Of a DNA stretch of 64,000 bases, positions 31,195 through 43,456 are shown piece after piece; position 1 is the stretch's first letter, and each line of letters starts with the position of its first letter. The translations under genes were made by a program, and so were the position numbers. Below the pieces are notes generated by a model that saw only the letters and a program-made list of their open reading frames with translations, made no database searches and had not been told where the DNA came from. Origin of the DNA: Tethya wilhelma (lineage: Eukaryota > Porifera > Demospongiae > Tethyida > Tethyidae); the NCBI GenBank assembly GCA_964030475.1, contig CAXIPT010000016.1, positions 518,257 through 582,256 on the forward strand, in the 5' to 3' direction.

Positions 31195-33405
31195 TTATGA
31201 AGTTGTAGCAATTTCAGTTTCATCTGTTACACCATTAGTGTCTCCTCCTACAACAAGGATGGTGTTGTCAGGGAGAGTTGTAGCCAGGCAGTGTGATCTT
31301 CCAATGTTCATGTCACCTTTGTGACACCATTCATTAGTGTCTCTATTGAGTTCATATATGGCAGTTGTTCTCCTGCCTTGTTTGTCAACTCCTCCAATAG
31401 CCAGTACTTTGTCATGAACAGTTACACAGGTAGAGCCCTCCACTGGTAGGTCAGGAAGGTGGTGCCATACTTTAGAATGTCCTCCAAATATATATGGTAA
31501 CTTACTATGCTTTGAAGATTGAATTAGTTCACTAAACTGACAAGACAGCACTGAGTATACAATGTTGTTTTGACCTCCCATGAAGTAGAGAGTATTTCCA
31601 CTGAGTGTTGCTGAAGGCGTACTAGTCTTAAAAGGAAGTTGAGATGCTGTACTCCATTGTCTGGCTGCTATATCCATGACTTCTACACAATCCAGGTAAC
31701 CCCTACCATAACCTCCCATGACAGCCACATGGGTGGTGGTGGAGACAACTGCAGTGTTGCACCTTGCTGTAGGCATTGGAGGATATAACTCCACCCACTT
31801 GTGGTCATGGTAGGTGAATAGCTTGTTTGTTGTATCACCTCCAACTGTTGTGAGTGTGTTGTTGATGGTTGTAAGAGTATAACTGATGTAAGGACACTTG
31901 ACTGGCAAAGTTGACCATGTGTAGTTGAAGGAATAGACATTTACATCGTAGTAACCATTGATGTAGACAGTATTTCCTATGATAGTAGAAGATCCTCTTG
32001 AAACTCTACGAGGTGCTTTTGGTCCCTTCCTCCATTTCAATGTTAACTCTTTCAAAGCTGGTTTCTTCTTGGCTTCTGTCTGTTCTGATAGTGCTAGTTG
32101 TTGTAGCTGAGGCTGAATGTCTTGAGGCTGTGTTCTAGGTGGTGTCTCTCCATGTTGTGCTGTTCCTTGTTGAAGTTCAGTAATCTGGCGGTTCTTTGGT
32201 TCTAACATCTTTCGAAGTTGCTGGTTTTCTTGTTGTGTACTTTGAAGCTGTTGAATTTGCCTATCTTTGACCTGAAGTTGATGAAGATTGTCTTGAATTT
32301 GCCTATCTTTGACCTGAAGTTGATGAAGATTGTCTTGAATCTGCCTATCTTTCTTCTGAATCTGCCTATCTTTGTCCTGAATCTGTTCGTCCTTCTCTTC
32401 AATGGTTTGTCTTTGTGTCCTAATTTGATGCTCTCTGTCACGAACTTGTTGCACACTAGAAGCATACAGTTGGGTTGATTTCAACTGTTCAAGAGTTTGA
32501 CAAAGCTGTTCAGCTGTTGGTCTCTCAATATCTTTGTCCTTTATACAGCTGAGAGCAATTGGTTGGAGAGGGTGGGCTGCAGGGATGAGGCTGATGTGAG
32601 ATTGGCGACGTTCCTCTTCAGGGACAGGAATTCGAGCTGAAACGTTTAGTGATGGTCGTGTAGGATGTGGTATTTGTGCAATTTGAAATCTATCTGTTGG
32701 CTTTGGAAATTGTCTTGTGATGGCTTGTATTATTAGAACTCCAAAACTAAAGCAGTCCAGCTTCTCAGAGTAAACTGGTGGCTCGTCCAGAGCTTCAGGA
32801 GACATGTAGGCTGGTGTGCCTGGACACTGAGTCAGCGATGCAAGTTGAGAAGCTGCAGCATCAGTTAGCGTTGACATCCCAAAGTCTGTGACTTTAGCTC
32901 GACTCCCAGCAATTAGAAGGACGTTGTTGCTTGACATGTCTCGATGGGTGATTCCATTGGAGTGAAGAAATGCCAGGGCCAATGCTGTGTCGTGTAAAAT
33001 GTTAACTTGTAAATGATACAAGACAGTGTTTTGTGGTGTCTCTAGGAAGTGGGTGAGGCTCTCGTCCATGAGTTCCATTAGAAGCACAGGCACGTTTGTT
33101 TGTGGATCTCGATACACTCCCAAATATTGTACGATGTTTGGGTGTTTGATATGACTAAGGAAACGACACTCAGCTTCAAAGCGTCGTATCGGTTGGCGGT
33201 GTTCCTTGTCTGGAGGAGAAGCAGGTTGTTGGTCAGGGAGGTTTGAAGCAAAAAGAACCGGGTAGATCAACTTGGCAGCACATGGCAGTGAGTCACATTT
33301 AGCCTTGTAGACAGCTCCATAAGAACCATGTCCTAGTTCTTGATCTCGAAAGATTTGAATGTTAGCAAAAGAGAAACCCAACTCATTGTCTGGACGTCTA
33401 GCCAT
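31195..33405 (-). CDS. Kinase-coiled-coil-Kelch protein, copy 1
   Basis: A single open frame of 736 aa. The ATG at 33405 is chosen over an upstream in-frame ATG because copy 2 starts at the same residue (MARRPDNELGFSFAN). Residues about 20-280 are a Ser/Thr-type protein kinase: glycine loop LGHGSYGAVYKA, Lys45 in AAKLI, catalytic HRDMSSNNV (the sequence has Asp and Asn of an active enzyme), DFGMS and GTPAYMSPEAL. Residues about 310-410 form a coiled coil with repeats of KDRQIQ. From about 450 to the end are Kelch-type blades (AVMGGYG, LYFMGGQ, VLAIGG, ILVVGG), a beta-propeller likely to bind a partner. No signal peptide or membrane segment, so cytosolic. Substrate unknown. Intronless, unlike its host-gene neighbours. 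The family is expanded in sponges as far as I recall. Confidence 0.9.
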   Translation of the reverse strand: MARRPDNELGFSFANIQIFRDQELGHGSYGAVYKAKCDSLPCAAKLIYPVLFASNLPDQQPASPPDKEHRQPIRRFEAECRFLSHIKHPNIVQYLGVYRDPQTNVPVLLMELMDESLTHFLETPQNTVLYHLQVNILHDTALALAFLHSNGITHRDMSSNNVLLIAGSRAKVTDFGMSTLTDAAASQLASLTQCPGTPAYMSPEALDEPPVYSEKLDCFSFGVLIIQAITRQFPKPTDRFQIAQIPHPTRPSLNVSARIPVPEEERRQSHISLIPAAHPLQPIALSCIKDKDIERPTAEQLCQTLEQLKSTQLYASSVQQVRDREHQIRTQRQTIEEKDEQIQDKDRQIQKKDRQIQDNLHQLQVKDRQIQDNLHQLQVKDRQIQQLQSTQQENQQLRKMLEPKNRQITELQQGTAQHGETPPRTQPQDIQPQLQQLALSEQTEAKKKPALKELTLKWRKGPKAPRRVSRGSSTIIGNTVYINGYYDVNVYSFNYTWSTLPVKCPYISYTLTTINNTLTTVGGDTTNKLFTYHDHKWVELYPPMPTARCNTAVVSTTTHVAVMGGYGRGYLDCVEVMDIAARQWSTASQLPFKTSTPSATLSGNTLYFMGGQNNIVYSVLSCQFSELIQSSKHSKLPYIFGGHSKVWHHLPDLPVEGSTCVTVHDKVLAIGGVDKQGRRTTAIYELNRDTNEWCHKGDMNIGRSHCLATTLPDNTILVVGGDTNGVTDETEIATTS

Positions 33406-34184
33406 GATGATTTTAATGATCACCTTCAAGTACTATTAAGTCAGTGAACAGTTTAATTTGCTGCCAATTTTGTAATGGAAAAGGTCAACTAGTTTAGTAA
33501 CTTTTTTGTTTCAACTTTTGAAAGATACTTTCGATGTAGAGTAAAGTTAGAGTAACGAGTTCTGTGTGTGCAGTAATTAGAATTACAATCAACACTCGTA
33601 ATTTGTGTGTATACATTAATTATTTTATTTTTTATTTTATATTTTATACTACAATTATGTGAAACATTAACAAACCTTTTATAATTGTTAAGATACTTGC
33701 AATACAAGTTTTCAAATGATTATTAGCCAGTCACTGTTCACTAACTCCAAATACAGCAGTACTGAGAATCTTCAAGAACTCTTGGCTATCATAACCACAT
33801 CATGTGATACCAATCCACCCTTCATAGCTATAGCATCACCATGGTAACTGATGACATCAAAAGTCACCTCATGATAATAATGAATACACTTGAGGCTAAT
33901 GAGCCATAATTATTATGTAGTAAAGTGGTTCAACCACAATACAGTACATTACAGTTCAGTGTATAATATTTATGTCATACGTAATAACACAAATTTTAGT
34001 ACTGTGCGAATTTTCGTATGATGTTTGAAAATTAATACTGCTAAAAAAGTTGTTTTATTTTAACTTCAATACAAGCAGGTACAAAATTTAAGTTCTAACT
34101 CATTTTTTTACCAATTTATAGCTACAAAATTTAATATCAACAAAAGTTTCCGCTATATGGTAGCTATGACTACCATGAATATTA

Positions 34185-34248
<64 letters not shown>

Positions 34249-34262
34249 CTCCTCTCTCTCAG
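33406..34262. other. Promoter side of kinase copy 1 and intron of SAMM50
   Basis: Words near 33655-33740 (AAACATTAACAAACCTTTTA, ACTTGCAATAC, GCCAGTCACTGTTCACT) recur inverted upstream of kinase copy 2 (58040-58130), so the two promoters share ancestry. A (CA)n run of about 60 bp at 34187-34247 leads into the first visible SAMM50 exon. No SAMM50 exon is recognised before it. Confidence 0.55.
34187..34247. repeat. (CA)n microsatellite at a SAMM50 acceptor
   Basis: About 30 CA units end 16 bp before the acceptor AG (34261-34262); the spacer is TCTCCTCTCTCTC. Confidence 0.95.
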
Positions 34263-36069
34263 AATCTCTCGGTGACTCTAAGGAACATCCTCGGCAGAGC
34301 AGAGCAGTTGAAGCTGGTCTCTGGCACCTCCCTCCCTCACTGGGGGCACACACTACAACTGGAGTTTAACAAACCTTACTACAGAGACTTGGAGAAGAAG
34401 TGAGTTGATGTTAGTGGCTTTGAACGACCTTTACAAAGTCTGACATTTAGAAGTAAGTCAGTGTTACCAATATTAGCATCTTGATGAGAGGCCAACATCC
34501 TTAATGTGTTAATTGTAATCAAAAGGTGCTTAATAAACAATGATACAAGTTTATACACCTTCCTATAGACTAATAATTAGTAAATATTTAATAGAAAATG
34601 ACTCGACTAGGTTTACTAAACTTACTAGATATTTTGGATTGGTTAACTGTTAGACATCTTTTATTACATTGCATATCTCAACTCCCCCCTCCCCACATAC
34701 ACACACACACACGTACCCTCCAGACTCCACATCTCTCTCGGTACCACAGACACCAAGCTGCCTTTCAGTGGCTATCAGGAACATACCACTGGCTCCACCA
34801 TCGATATCAGACTGCCGTCTCTGATGGAGGCAACCTACCACACCATAGGGGTGGGCTTTAATTGGAGACAGGTCTACGGGTTGAGTCCAAATGTCCCTCT
34901 CAGCATTCGTCAAGAGGCGGGGCACTCCATGAAGACAGCTGTTAGGGTGAGGCACACGTACACACCTTTTCATTTCCAAACACCCACACACATGACAATT
35001 TAAATGGTCTGAACAACTTCCGAGGATTAAGTAAAGCCGAGTGCAACTTAGGCATAGCTTACATGAAGCTGGGTCTCTACAAGCTAGCTCTTAATGGCAG
35101 TTATAATATTAACTTACTGTCATGTGAAAATAGATGCCGGTGATTAATACAAACGTACTCATAAATACATTTAACTCAAACATATCATTGAGCAGTTATA
35201 ACTCCAACACGAAAACAGTTATAACTCGGAAAATTTTCGTGGATTGCGTCTCAACATTACGTGACGACCACATACCTTACAAATTTCGTGGGGGAAATTT
35301 TCGTGGAAAGCTGCCAAACTGCAAAATTCGCAAAAATTTTCCCCCACGAAAATTTCCCGCTATACGGTATAACTCCACATGAATGCAGTTTATTTAATTA
35401 ACCAAAACATAAGCACATAGACCAGCCACTTTAAGCTACTTTCATTTCACAATGACTTCTGACAATCATTAATTGTATTGTCTGATATATAACTACACAC
35501 ATGTAGCATGTGATGGAGGTTGATCGCCGTGGCAACCCGAACATTGGTTACCTCATCAAGGTGTCACATGAGCTGGCCGGCCTCACCAGTGGGGGCGTGG
35601 CATTCACCAAGGGGGAGCTACAGTCCGAGATATACAAGAGACTCTTCAACAACTGGGTGAGTAGAGCTACTGACATACACCGTCAGGATAATGATAAATA
35701 CGAATAGTTGTTGTGCTTTTGTTGAAGATGTACGTATTGTTGTGCCTGAGCAAGTACTTGGCTTTTAGATTGGTTAGTTGTACGAGATTTTTTATTGTTT
35801 CCACGTTGAGTCCCTAATATCATTTGCGCACAGGAAGAATTTTTCACACAACGAAACTAAGAGCCATTCCATTTTGTTTGCTTTCTTTTTTACGATTTGG
35901 CCATTCCTGTGTCTCATTACATTTCCAATGTTTTTTCACTTGTTTGTTCTCATTTTTTCGTAATTTTAACGATGGCTCTCAGTTCTATTCTATTGCCTGT
36001 AGCAATAGCTAAAGTGAATGTAGTGGTAGACAGACAAATTTGGGGAAAATTGAAGAATTCCTATTTTCA

Positions 36070-36113
<44 letters not shown>

Positions 36114-37188
36114 GCGACTCTCCCTCTCCCTGTGGGGTGGTCTGCTCTACCCCCTGCAGGGGTCACACACCAAGATCAATGATAGATTTCTCCTCGGGGG
36201 GCCCACGACACTGAGGGGGTTCGGAATGTGGGGGGCAGGACCTAGGGAACAAGGTTGGTAGTGATACTCTATCATGTCCATTCTGACATTTCCTGTATCA
36301 ATCAATCAGTGTCTGTTGGCATAGATACAGAGTAACTATTTATGTCATTACATACCCTAGTAACAGTCTCTACCTGTTTCTATGCCATCAGTGAAATAGC
36401 AATCAAAATTTTAACATGAAGCTGGTTTCTGGTGAGAAAATTTCTTGATTGATCTATTAACAATAATCTCTGTTGCTAGGATACAGTCTTGGTGGCGATG
36501 CCTATTGGGGGAGTGGTCTCCATCTCTTCACCCCTTTGCCGTTTGTGAGGAATGAGGTGTTGAGGAGAATCAAGGTCCACTCCTTCGTGACAGCCGGGAA
36601 CCTGGTGCAATGTTGTAAGTTAGACTGGCAGTTGAGACTTAAGAACAGATTGTACGTTTCTAGCATATGTGAGAACAGACAGAGAATAGAAACAGAAGCT
36701 AATGTAGCTTTGTGCTATGTGTGGTAATTAAAAGATTGATCTAGCTGCAACGCCAAAAGATCGATATGTGCAAAGATTAAAGGATTAATGCACGGAAAAA
36801 GATTAAAAGGTTGACGTGCAGAAAAGATTAAAAGGTTAATGTGTGGAAAAGATAGATGCACGGAAAAGATTGCATGATGTGTGGAAAAAAGATTAAAGAT
36901 TGATGCGCACACACACACACACACACACACACAACACAGCTGGTCTTCCCAGACTAGGCTCCCTAACCAGCGGTGTAAGACTATCATGTGGTGTTGGCCT
37001 CCATGTTCTACTGGGACAGGCACAACTTGAACTGAATTATGCTATTCCAATTAAAGCACAACCGTCAGACCAGTTAGTGTATTAATTAATATTTATGTTC
37101 ATTGAAAGTTGAAATAATTGAATTATTTTTTTGTTCATACAGCATTGAGCCTGGATTTCAATTTGGAGTAGGTTTGAATTTATTATGA
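34263..37188 (+). CDS. SAMM50: SAMM50, C-terminal two thirds (7 exons)
   Basis: Exons 34263-34399, 34724-34946, 35507-35656, 36115-36253, 36480-36614, 36940-37072 and 37143-37188 join in frame with GT-AG sites to 320 aa. SAMM50 is the beta-barrel that inserts barrel proteins into the mitochondrial outer membrane and links to cristae organisation. Seen: [64 protein letters not shown] (the conserved L6-loop RGF motif), [30 protein letters not shown], and the C-terminal strand [10 protein letters not shown] with the aromatic/aliphatic end typical of barrel proteins. About 150 residues with the POTRA domain are missing and should lie left of 34263, perhaps beyond the kinase gene, which would then be nested. 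Two exons are copied again at 38204-38691. Confidence 0.9.
35218..35372. mobile_element. MITE fragment related to 30891-31089
   Basis: The right end TTTCCCGCTATACGGTATAA and inner GTGGATTGCGTCTCAACATT match the element at 30891-31089. The left end is missing. It lies in a SAMM50 intron. Confidence 0.65.
35835..35960. mobile_element. Family-1 right arm in a SAMM50 intron
   Basis: GCCATTCCATTTTGTTTGCT, TTTGGCCATTCCTGTGTCTC and ACATTTCCAATG match family-1 right arms. No left arm is present. Confidence 0.65.
36060..36935 (+). repeat. Source copy of a tandemly duplicated SAMM50 block
   Basis: This stretch, from the (CT)n tract before the fourth visible exon to the (CA)n tract before the sixth, is repeated at 38125-38995 with few differences, including intron sequence. 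Both copies have the same two microsatellites at their edges. Confidence 0.85.
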
Positions 37189-37866
37189 TAGTTAACTAAC
37201 TATTAATAACTAACCATTTTGGTCAATCTTGCAATCATATTGAGCTTATAAATTATTATATAACTAGACGTATATGAAGTTATAAATAATTAAATAATGA
37301 TTCAAAAAAATTATACTATAAATAATTAAATTATGATTCAAAAAATATATAATACGTATTATTTTCAGTGTTATATATAGCGAGTGTTATAATTATATTA
37401 CTGCTATAGAATTTATGTACTTGCATGACATTGTGTGACAGATTTTACATGCATGCATGAGTACTTTAGTATACGTACATAGCTAGCACCTTTTAAGTGT
37501 GCATTATTTAGAATTGAAGCATTCCTAGGCCTAAACAGAGCCACTGCTATCACCTCAGCCAGCTAGTACTAATATGGAGACAAATTGACAACAAGATGAA
37601 CTTGTAGGGTTATTAAGTTTGTTGGAACAACAGACAAATTAATAATTATATGCCTTTAAAAACACTTAAATAAAAAGACTTTATACATTTTACACATTTG
37701 GAGCAAAGACAATGTAACAGTGTACAAAATTAAAACAATAGATTGACGTATAATTGTATGCAATAATATAATGAGTTTTGAAAATGCACAATAATTATAA
37801 TTACTACTGTAGGAGTTGAAAAATGAGGAACCGAAATATCGATTATTGGGGAATTGAACTAACTAG
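37189..37866. other. AT-rich spacer between convergent SAMM50 and stonin
   Basis: This should hold both 3' untranslated regions and poly-A sites. Short near repeats of ATAAATAATTAAATTATGAT occur at 37275-37345. The word AAGTGTGCATTATTTAGAAT at 37495 matches the end of the foldback family. No gene is seen. Confidence 0.5.
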
Positions 37867-38124
37867 CTAGTCAATAGAGAGATCTGGGAACATCTGGACG
37901 CTGTAGTGGTATTGGATCTCGTATTTGACCCAGCGCTCAGGGGTGGAGTTGTCGACCTTGAAGGCACGGATCTGAAGCCCGGTCGAATTGCCGGGAATAG
38001 TGTAGGTCACTTCACAATGCTCCTTGCTGATGTCTGGCTTGTGCATGCCTGAGGGTGTGGATGTGTGTGTGTGTGAGTGTGAACGTGTGAGGATGTGAGG
38101 GTGTGTGTGTGTGAGTGTGATGTN

Positions 38125-38184
<60 letters not shown>

Positions 38185-38972
38185 TCTCTCTCTCTCTCTC
38201 CAGCGACTCTCCCTCTCCCTTTGGGGTGGTCTGCTCTACCCCCTGCAGGGGTCACAGACCAAGATCAATGATAGATTTCTCCTCGGGGGGCCCACGACAC
38301 TGAGGGGGTTCGGAATGTGGGGGGCAGGACCTAGGGAACAAGGTTGGTAGTGATACTCTATCACGTCCATTCTGACATTTCCTGTATCAATCAATGTCTG
38401 CATATGTTCGCATAGATACAGAGTAACTAGATGTATGTATGTCATTACATACCCTAGTAATATGCTATCAGTAAAATAGCGATCAAAATTTTAACATGAA
38501 GCTGGTGAGAAGATTTCTTGATTAATCTATTAACTAACAATAATCTCTGTTGCTAGGATACAGTCTTGGTGGCGATGCCTATTGGGGAAGTGGTCTCCAT
38601 CTCTTTACCCCTCTGCCGTTTGTGAGGAATGAGGTGCTGAGGAGAATCAAGGTCCACTCCTTCGTGACGGCCGGGAACCTGGTGCAATGTTGTAAGTTAG
38701 ACTGGCAGTTGAGACTGAACAGATTGTACCTTTCTAGCATATGTGAGAACAGACAGAGAATAGAAACAAAAGCTAATGTAGCTTTGTGCTATGTGTGGTA
38801 ATTAAAAGATTGATCCAGCCAAAAGATCAATATGTGCAAAGATTAAAGGATTAATGCACGGAAAAAGATTAAAAGGTTGACGTGCAGAAAAGATTAAAAG
38901 GTTAATGTGTGGAAAAGATAGATGCATGGAAAAGATTGCATGATGTGTGAGAAAAAGAATAAAGATTGATGT

Positions 38973-39024
<52 letters not shown>

Positions 39025-41714
39025 GTTCTGAAAGATAATCTCAGGAAAAAATCAGCTGGGAATTGAACCCAAGACCTCCTGACTACTAGTGAGGCACTGT
39101 ACACATGTCTGTCTGTCCATCACAACCATCAAAAATGTGAGGAATCTTCACATTTCCAAACAGCCCATGTAAACACAACCCACACAACCAACACATGCAC
39201 ACACACTAGACAACTTCAATACCCCTGGGGTTTAACACACACTCACACAGAGACATGCTATACAGCTGATGTCATTGTTCACAATAACAGCTAGTATCTT
39301 GATCAAGATGTAACCTATATATAGTTTCAGAGTATAAGCTTATAAGCTAGATACAATGCTTATAATTAAATGGACAAAATTGTCTTTAGTAGATCCACTA
39401 CTGTACATATAAGCCAGCTACTCTACACCATAAAGACTTATACAGCAGCTAGTCTAAGGGTTGATAATTTACTTACAACTTTTATAGTCAAACTGGCCTT
39501 GTGCGTTTACTAGTAGTAGCCTACTATAAGGGTTAACCCTCAGAATTAGCTAGGCTGTCAATAAGCTGTATGTATCATAGAACTAGCTTACAAATGATAT
39601 ATGAAAGAGTTCATTGAGAAAAATCTTGAGATTAAGCTGGGATTCGAACCCAGGTCTTATGAATTCCGGTCGAATGCTCTTACCACTGAGCTACTAGCTA
39701 GAGCTCAGCTTACAGGCAATGGAGCAGAGAATAGCAGTATATATACTAGCTACTATTCACAGACATGGGGACACTCTATAGCTTGTATTACTCGATGATA
39801 ATGATGTGAACAGCCTATGGTATATATACCCACAAACCTTCTACCCATTGTCTTGATATGCAGTGCAACTGCATGAACCAGACCAAGATGCACAAACATA
39901 CATACACTGTACATTTCTTGGCAGACTATAGGCTACATAGCAACCACTCACTCACCAGCCTGCAGCTGCACATCACAAGTGAAGGTGTGTGGTTGCCGTG
40001 ACTCCACATAGTGACCAATCCGCCACAAGATGGCTCCATGCTCAGGCTCGTACTTGGCCGATCCCAGTGGTGTCTCGATGGAGCACGCACTGCTCTTCAC
40101 CTTACGTCTAAAGCTCCCCCGAAGAGCAGCCGTCGAACGAACACTCTTCTTCCCGCCAAACCTAGACTCGGCCAGAAACAGTGAGCTCCAACTGGAGGGG
40201 ATAGGGAACTTGATGGCGAGATCTTTGACCGGTCGAAGACTGATGTTGTGTTTCTTTCTGATGCTGAAGGAGGCGGTGATCTTGACCGTGTTCCTCTGCT
40301 CGTTGTACTCCATGAGAGCATTGACGTTGACGGGCGGGGAGATGTATGGGTCAATGGAGCATCGGAGCAGTTCGAAGGGGTAGCCATCGACCGGGCGGAA
40401 CTTCAATTCGCGGGAATTCTTGTACCTGGACTTGTCGACACACGGGTGAAGGACGACATCGTTGAGACGAACTTGACGGGACATGCTGGTCGTCATTTGA
40501 CCTTGCCCCTGCAGTAGTAAGGCTTCAATATCATTGAGGACGACCCGGCACTCGGCAGACCCCGATAGGAAGGCCTGGATGTAGATTCTATTTAAAGAGC
40601 GCCTCTCTAGCACAGCTCCATCGCAGTTCATGAGGATGGTGGAGTTGTCTTTGACGTCCACGAAAACTTCGTTCATACGGTAGGCCACGCCCTGTTGCCG
40701 TGTGACCGGGAGCTGTCGTATGGCTTCATTGATCTGATCGGAGAGAGATTGGACGAGATTGAGATCTGGACAGCCTAGTTTGACGATGGTACGGGCTGTG
40801 CTGATGTGTTCCACGAATAACCAGCGTCTCAGGGTTCTCCTCTCGTGGACCTGGAGGAAAAGATAGAGAGAGAGAAATTTTAGAAAGTGTGTATGTGTGT
40901 GTGAGACAGACAGAGAGATTAGAATGATGTATACTTCAAAATATTGGCAACGAATGAGCTAATACATAATAAAAACTCTACAAACAAAACTTGGCATATC
41001 TCAGTCTAGGAAGGTCGTAAGAAGCTGGGACTTGCACCACTGCAATCTGTATTAAGAAATCTTTCAAATGATATGGTTAATTTAAGAAATTGGAAATTGT
41101 TCATTTTCGTCAAAAAATCGCACTGGACCAAAGGCTATAATCCATGGTTTTTGATGATTTTGGTCAAAATTTAAATCTGGCAATAAACCATACCATTTGA
41201 AAGATCTCTTCACACTGATCACAATGGTACCAATCCCAGCTTCATACGACCTTCCTAGACTGAGATACAGGTCAAAAACTGTCCAATGTATTATTAGTAT
41301 GCTAGTTACATACGCAACACTTTATAGTAGGCTGACAGTGGACTATAGACCAACCATGTACGTACGTGGAGTAGTGTTACAGTTATAATGTACTGAAAGC
41401 AAAAAATCTTCTTGTTACATTTGAACAAACACTTCATGACTCATAGAAGCTAGCAAACCTGGGTCTGACGTAGCTTGATCTGATGGACTTTGGATTTCTT
41501 CTTTCGCTCGAAACTTCGTAAAACGGGTTTTGTGAGTGTGTGGTTGTGAAAGAGACGGATCTCGTGAAGGGGCGGGGCATCCATGGGAACAGCTGTACTA
41601 CTGGAGATGGGCATAGAGGGTGGGGCACTTCGTTTGAGGACTAGGACCCCGTCTTTGATGGATATGTTGACAGGTAGCCAGTTGGTCCTAGAGGGAGAGA
41701 GAGAGAGAGGGAGG

Positions 41715-41772
<58 letters not shown>

Positions 41773-42183
41773 TGCTTTAAAAAGAAAGTAACAGTTATAT
41801 ATTGTACAATAGAATTGAATGGCAGCTGCCTGCTTATTCCTGTTTCTCCAGTAAAGAAATTTAAGTGACATTATTTAACGTGTGTGTGAGTGAGTATGTT
41901 TGTTTGTGTGACATTTACACAATGGACTTTATACTGAAGGGTAAGTCCAGCTCATGCTAATATGGTGGCTAATGTTGTCACTGGACATGCAACTTATTGC
42001 TTCAAATTAGGCCAGCTTCATCCAATCAACACCTCTCTATTTAATAAGCACCACTCACTATGAGAGCCAGTGTTGAACCAACACACACACAACACACACA
42101 CACAGCCAGCCAATAGCCAATGGAAGTGGGTGAATGTCATGACTACTAGTTCAACCACATCATGGCTGGCATCCAATGAAAGA

Positions 42184-42249
<66 letters not shown>

Positions 42250-43129
42250 NCAAAATTTTCCCAGTTTTCTATAATTAGAGAGAGCAACAATGGATGTTTG
42301 TAAAAAATCTAATAGTGAATGTGATCACATATACAGAGGTATAATAAGGCAGCTGCCAATAACTTGAGTTACACTTTCAGTTTCAGTTTTGCTGATATAT
42401 CACTGACTTACAATCAAATGAATGTTGTTTGCATAGCAACAAATTAAACTTTAGTCAAAGGATAGCTAGCTTTTCATTTCACATAAAGTGAATTTATCAT
42501 TCAATATCCTTTCACTTCTAATTCTCTTTACAGTAGAGGGTTACAAGAAGCACAAGACAAAGCCAAGTGTGTCAGCCATATTCAATGTCATCTCTTCTTT
42601 CACTGGCCACACATGACACCTGCCTTCAATTAACACTATCAGCTACAGAAGACATGTTACAAATAGAAGCTTGTTTCTAAGGAGACAACCCTCTTATGAC
42701 TCGAGACAGAGAAGGATAAATAACTGCCAAGTGTTTTACATTCACGGAATATTTCACATATCAAGAGATTTTGTATCAGAAATGGACTGTATACACGTAC
42801 GCAAATATGAATTTACCATGGAAACGACCTAACTACTACACGTAAGCAGTAATCTAGAAAAAGTACAATTAAACTTATTATTATAATAATAATAAGCTAA
42901 TATAATATGCTTTATCAATTGGCAATGACATCAAACGTACGGTATAAGTTGATTAGCTAAGAAGATGACCAAACTAGTCTTTAGAGTAATCTCTGATATT
43001 GATACCACAGAAATGTATTTCTAATGGGGCATATTTCACAGTGGGTGAACTTGATAAGAAACTTAAAGGAAGGCCAGTGAACCACGTCACTTGAGCTAGC
43101 TATACACACACACAAACATACATACACGT

Positions 43130-43172
<43 letters not shown>

Positions 43173-43417
43173 AATACTATCTCTGTATGTGCATGATGCA
43201 TATCATATTGGGGTGTATTTTGGTCTGGGAATTGAACACGTGGTTAGCAATACCTTAGCAACCACAACATACCAACTGTCGGGCAGCGTAACCCAATGAT
43301 GAATAGAGAGCTGAGTGGCTTTAAATTACACACTGCAATGTCAGCCATTTTCTCTCTCAAAATCAAATGACTTTGCTAAAAGCTCTCAGACTCTGACAGT
43401 CTGGGAATCAGACACCA

Positions 43418-43456
<39 letters not shown>

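Noticed and set aside
39630..39705. Functional tRNA gene on minus
   Set aside because: A and B boxes are good, but the anticodon stem does not pair and the acceptor stem is not convincing.
39601..39798. 65-codon frame containing [18 protein letters not shown]
   Set aside because: It is the complement of a tRNA-like SINE head, not a gene.
40030..40517. Plus-strand frames of 117 and 89 codons
   Set aside because: Antisense shadows of the stonin mu-homology exon.
43195..43300. A third tRNA-like fragment (TGGGAATTGAACACG)
   Set aside because: Only a weak B-box-like word; no A box at the right distance.
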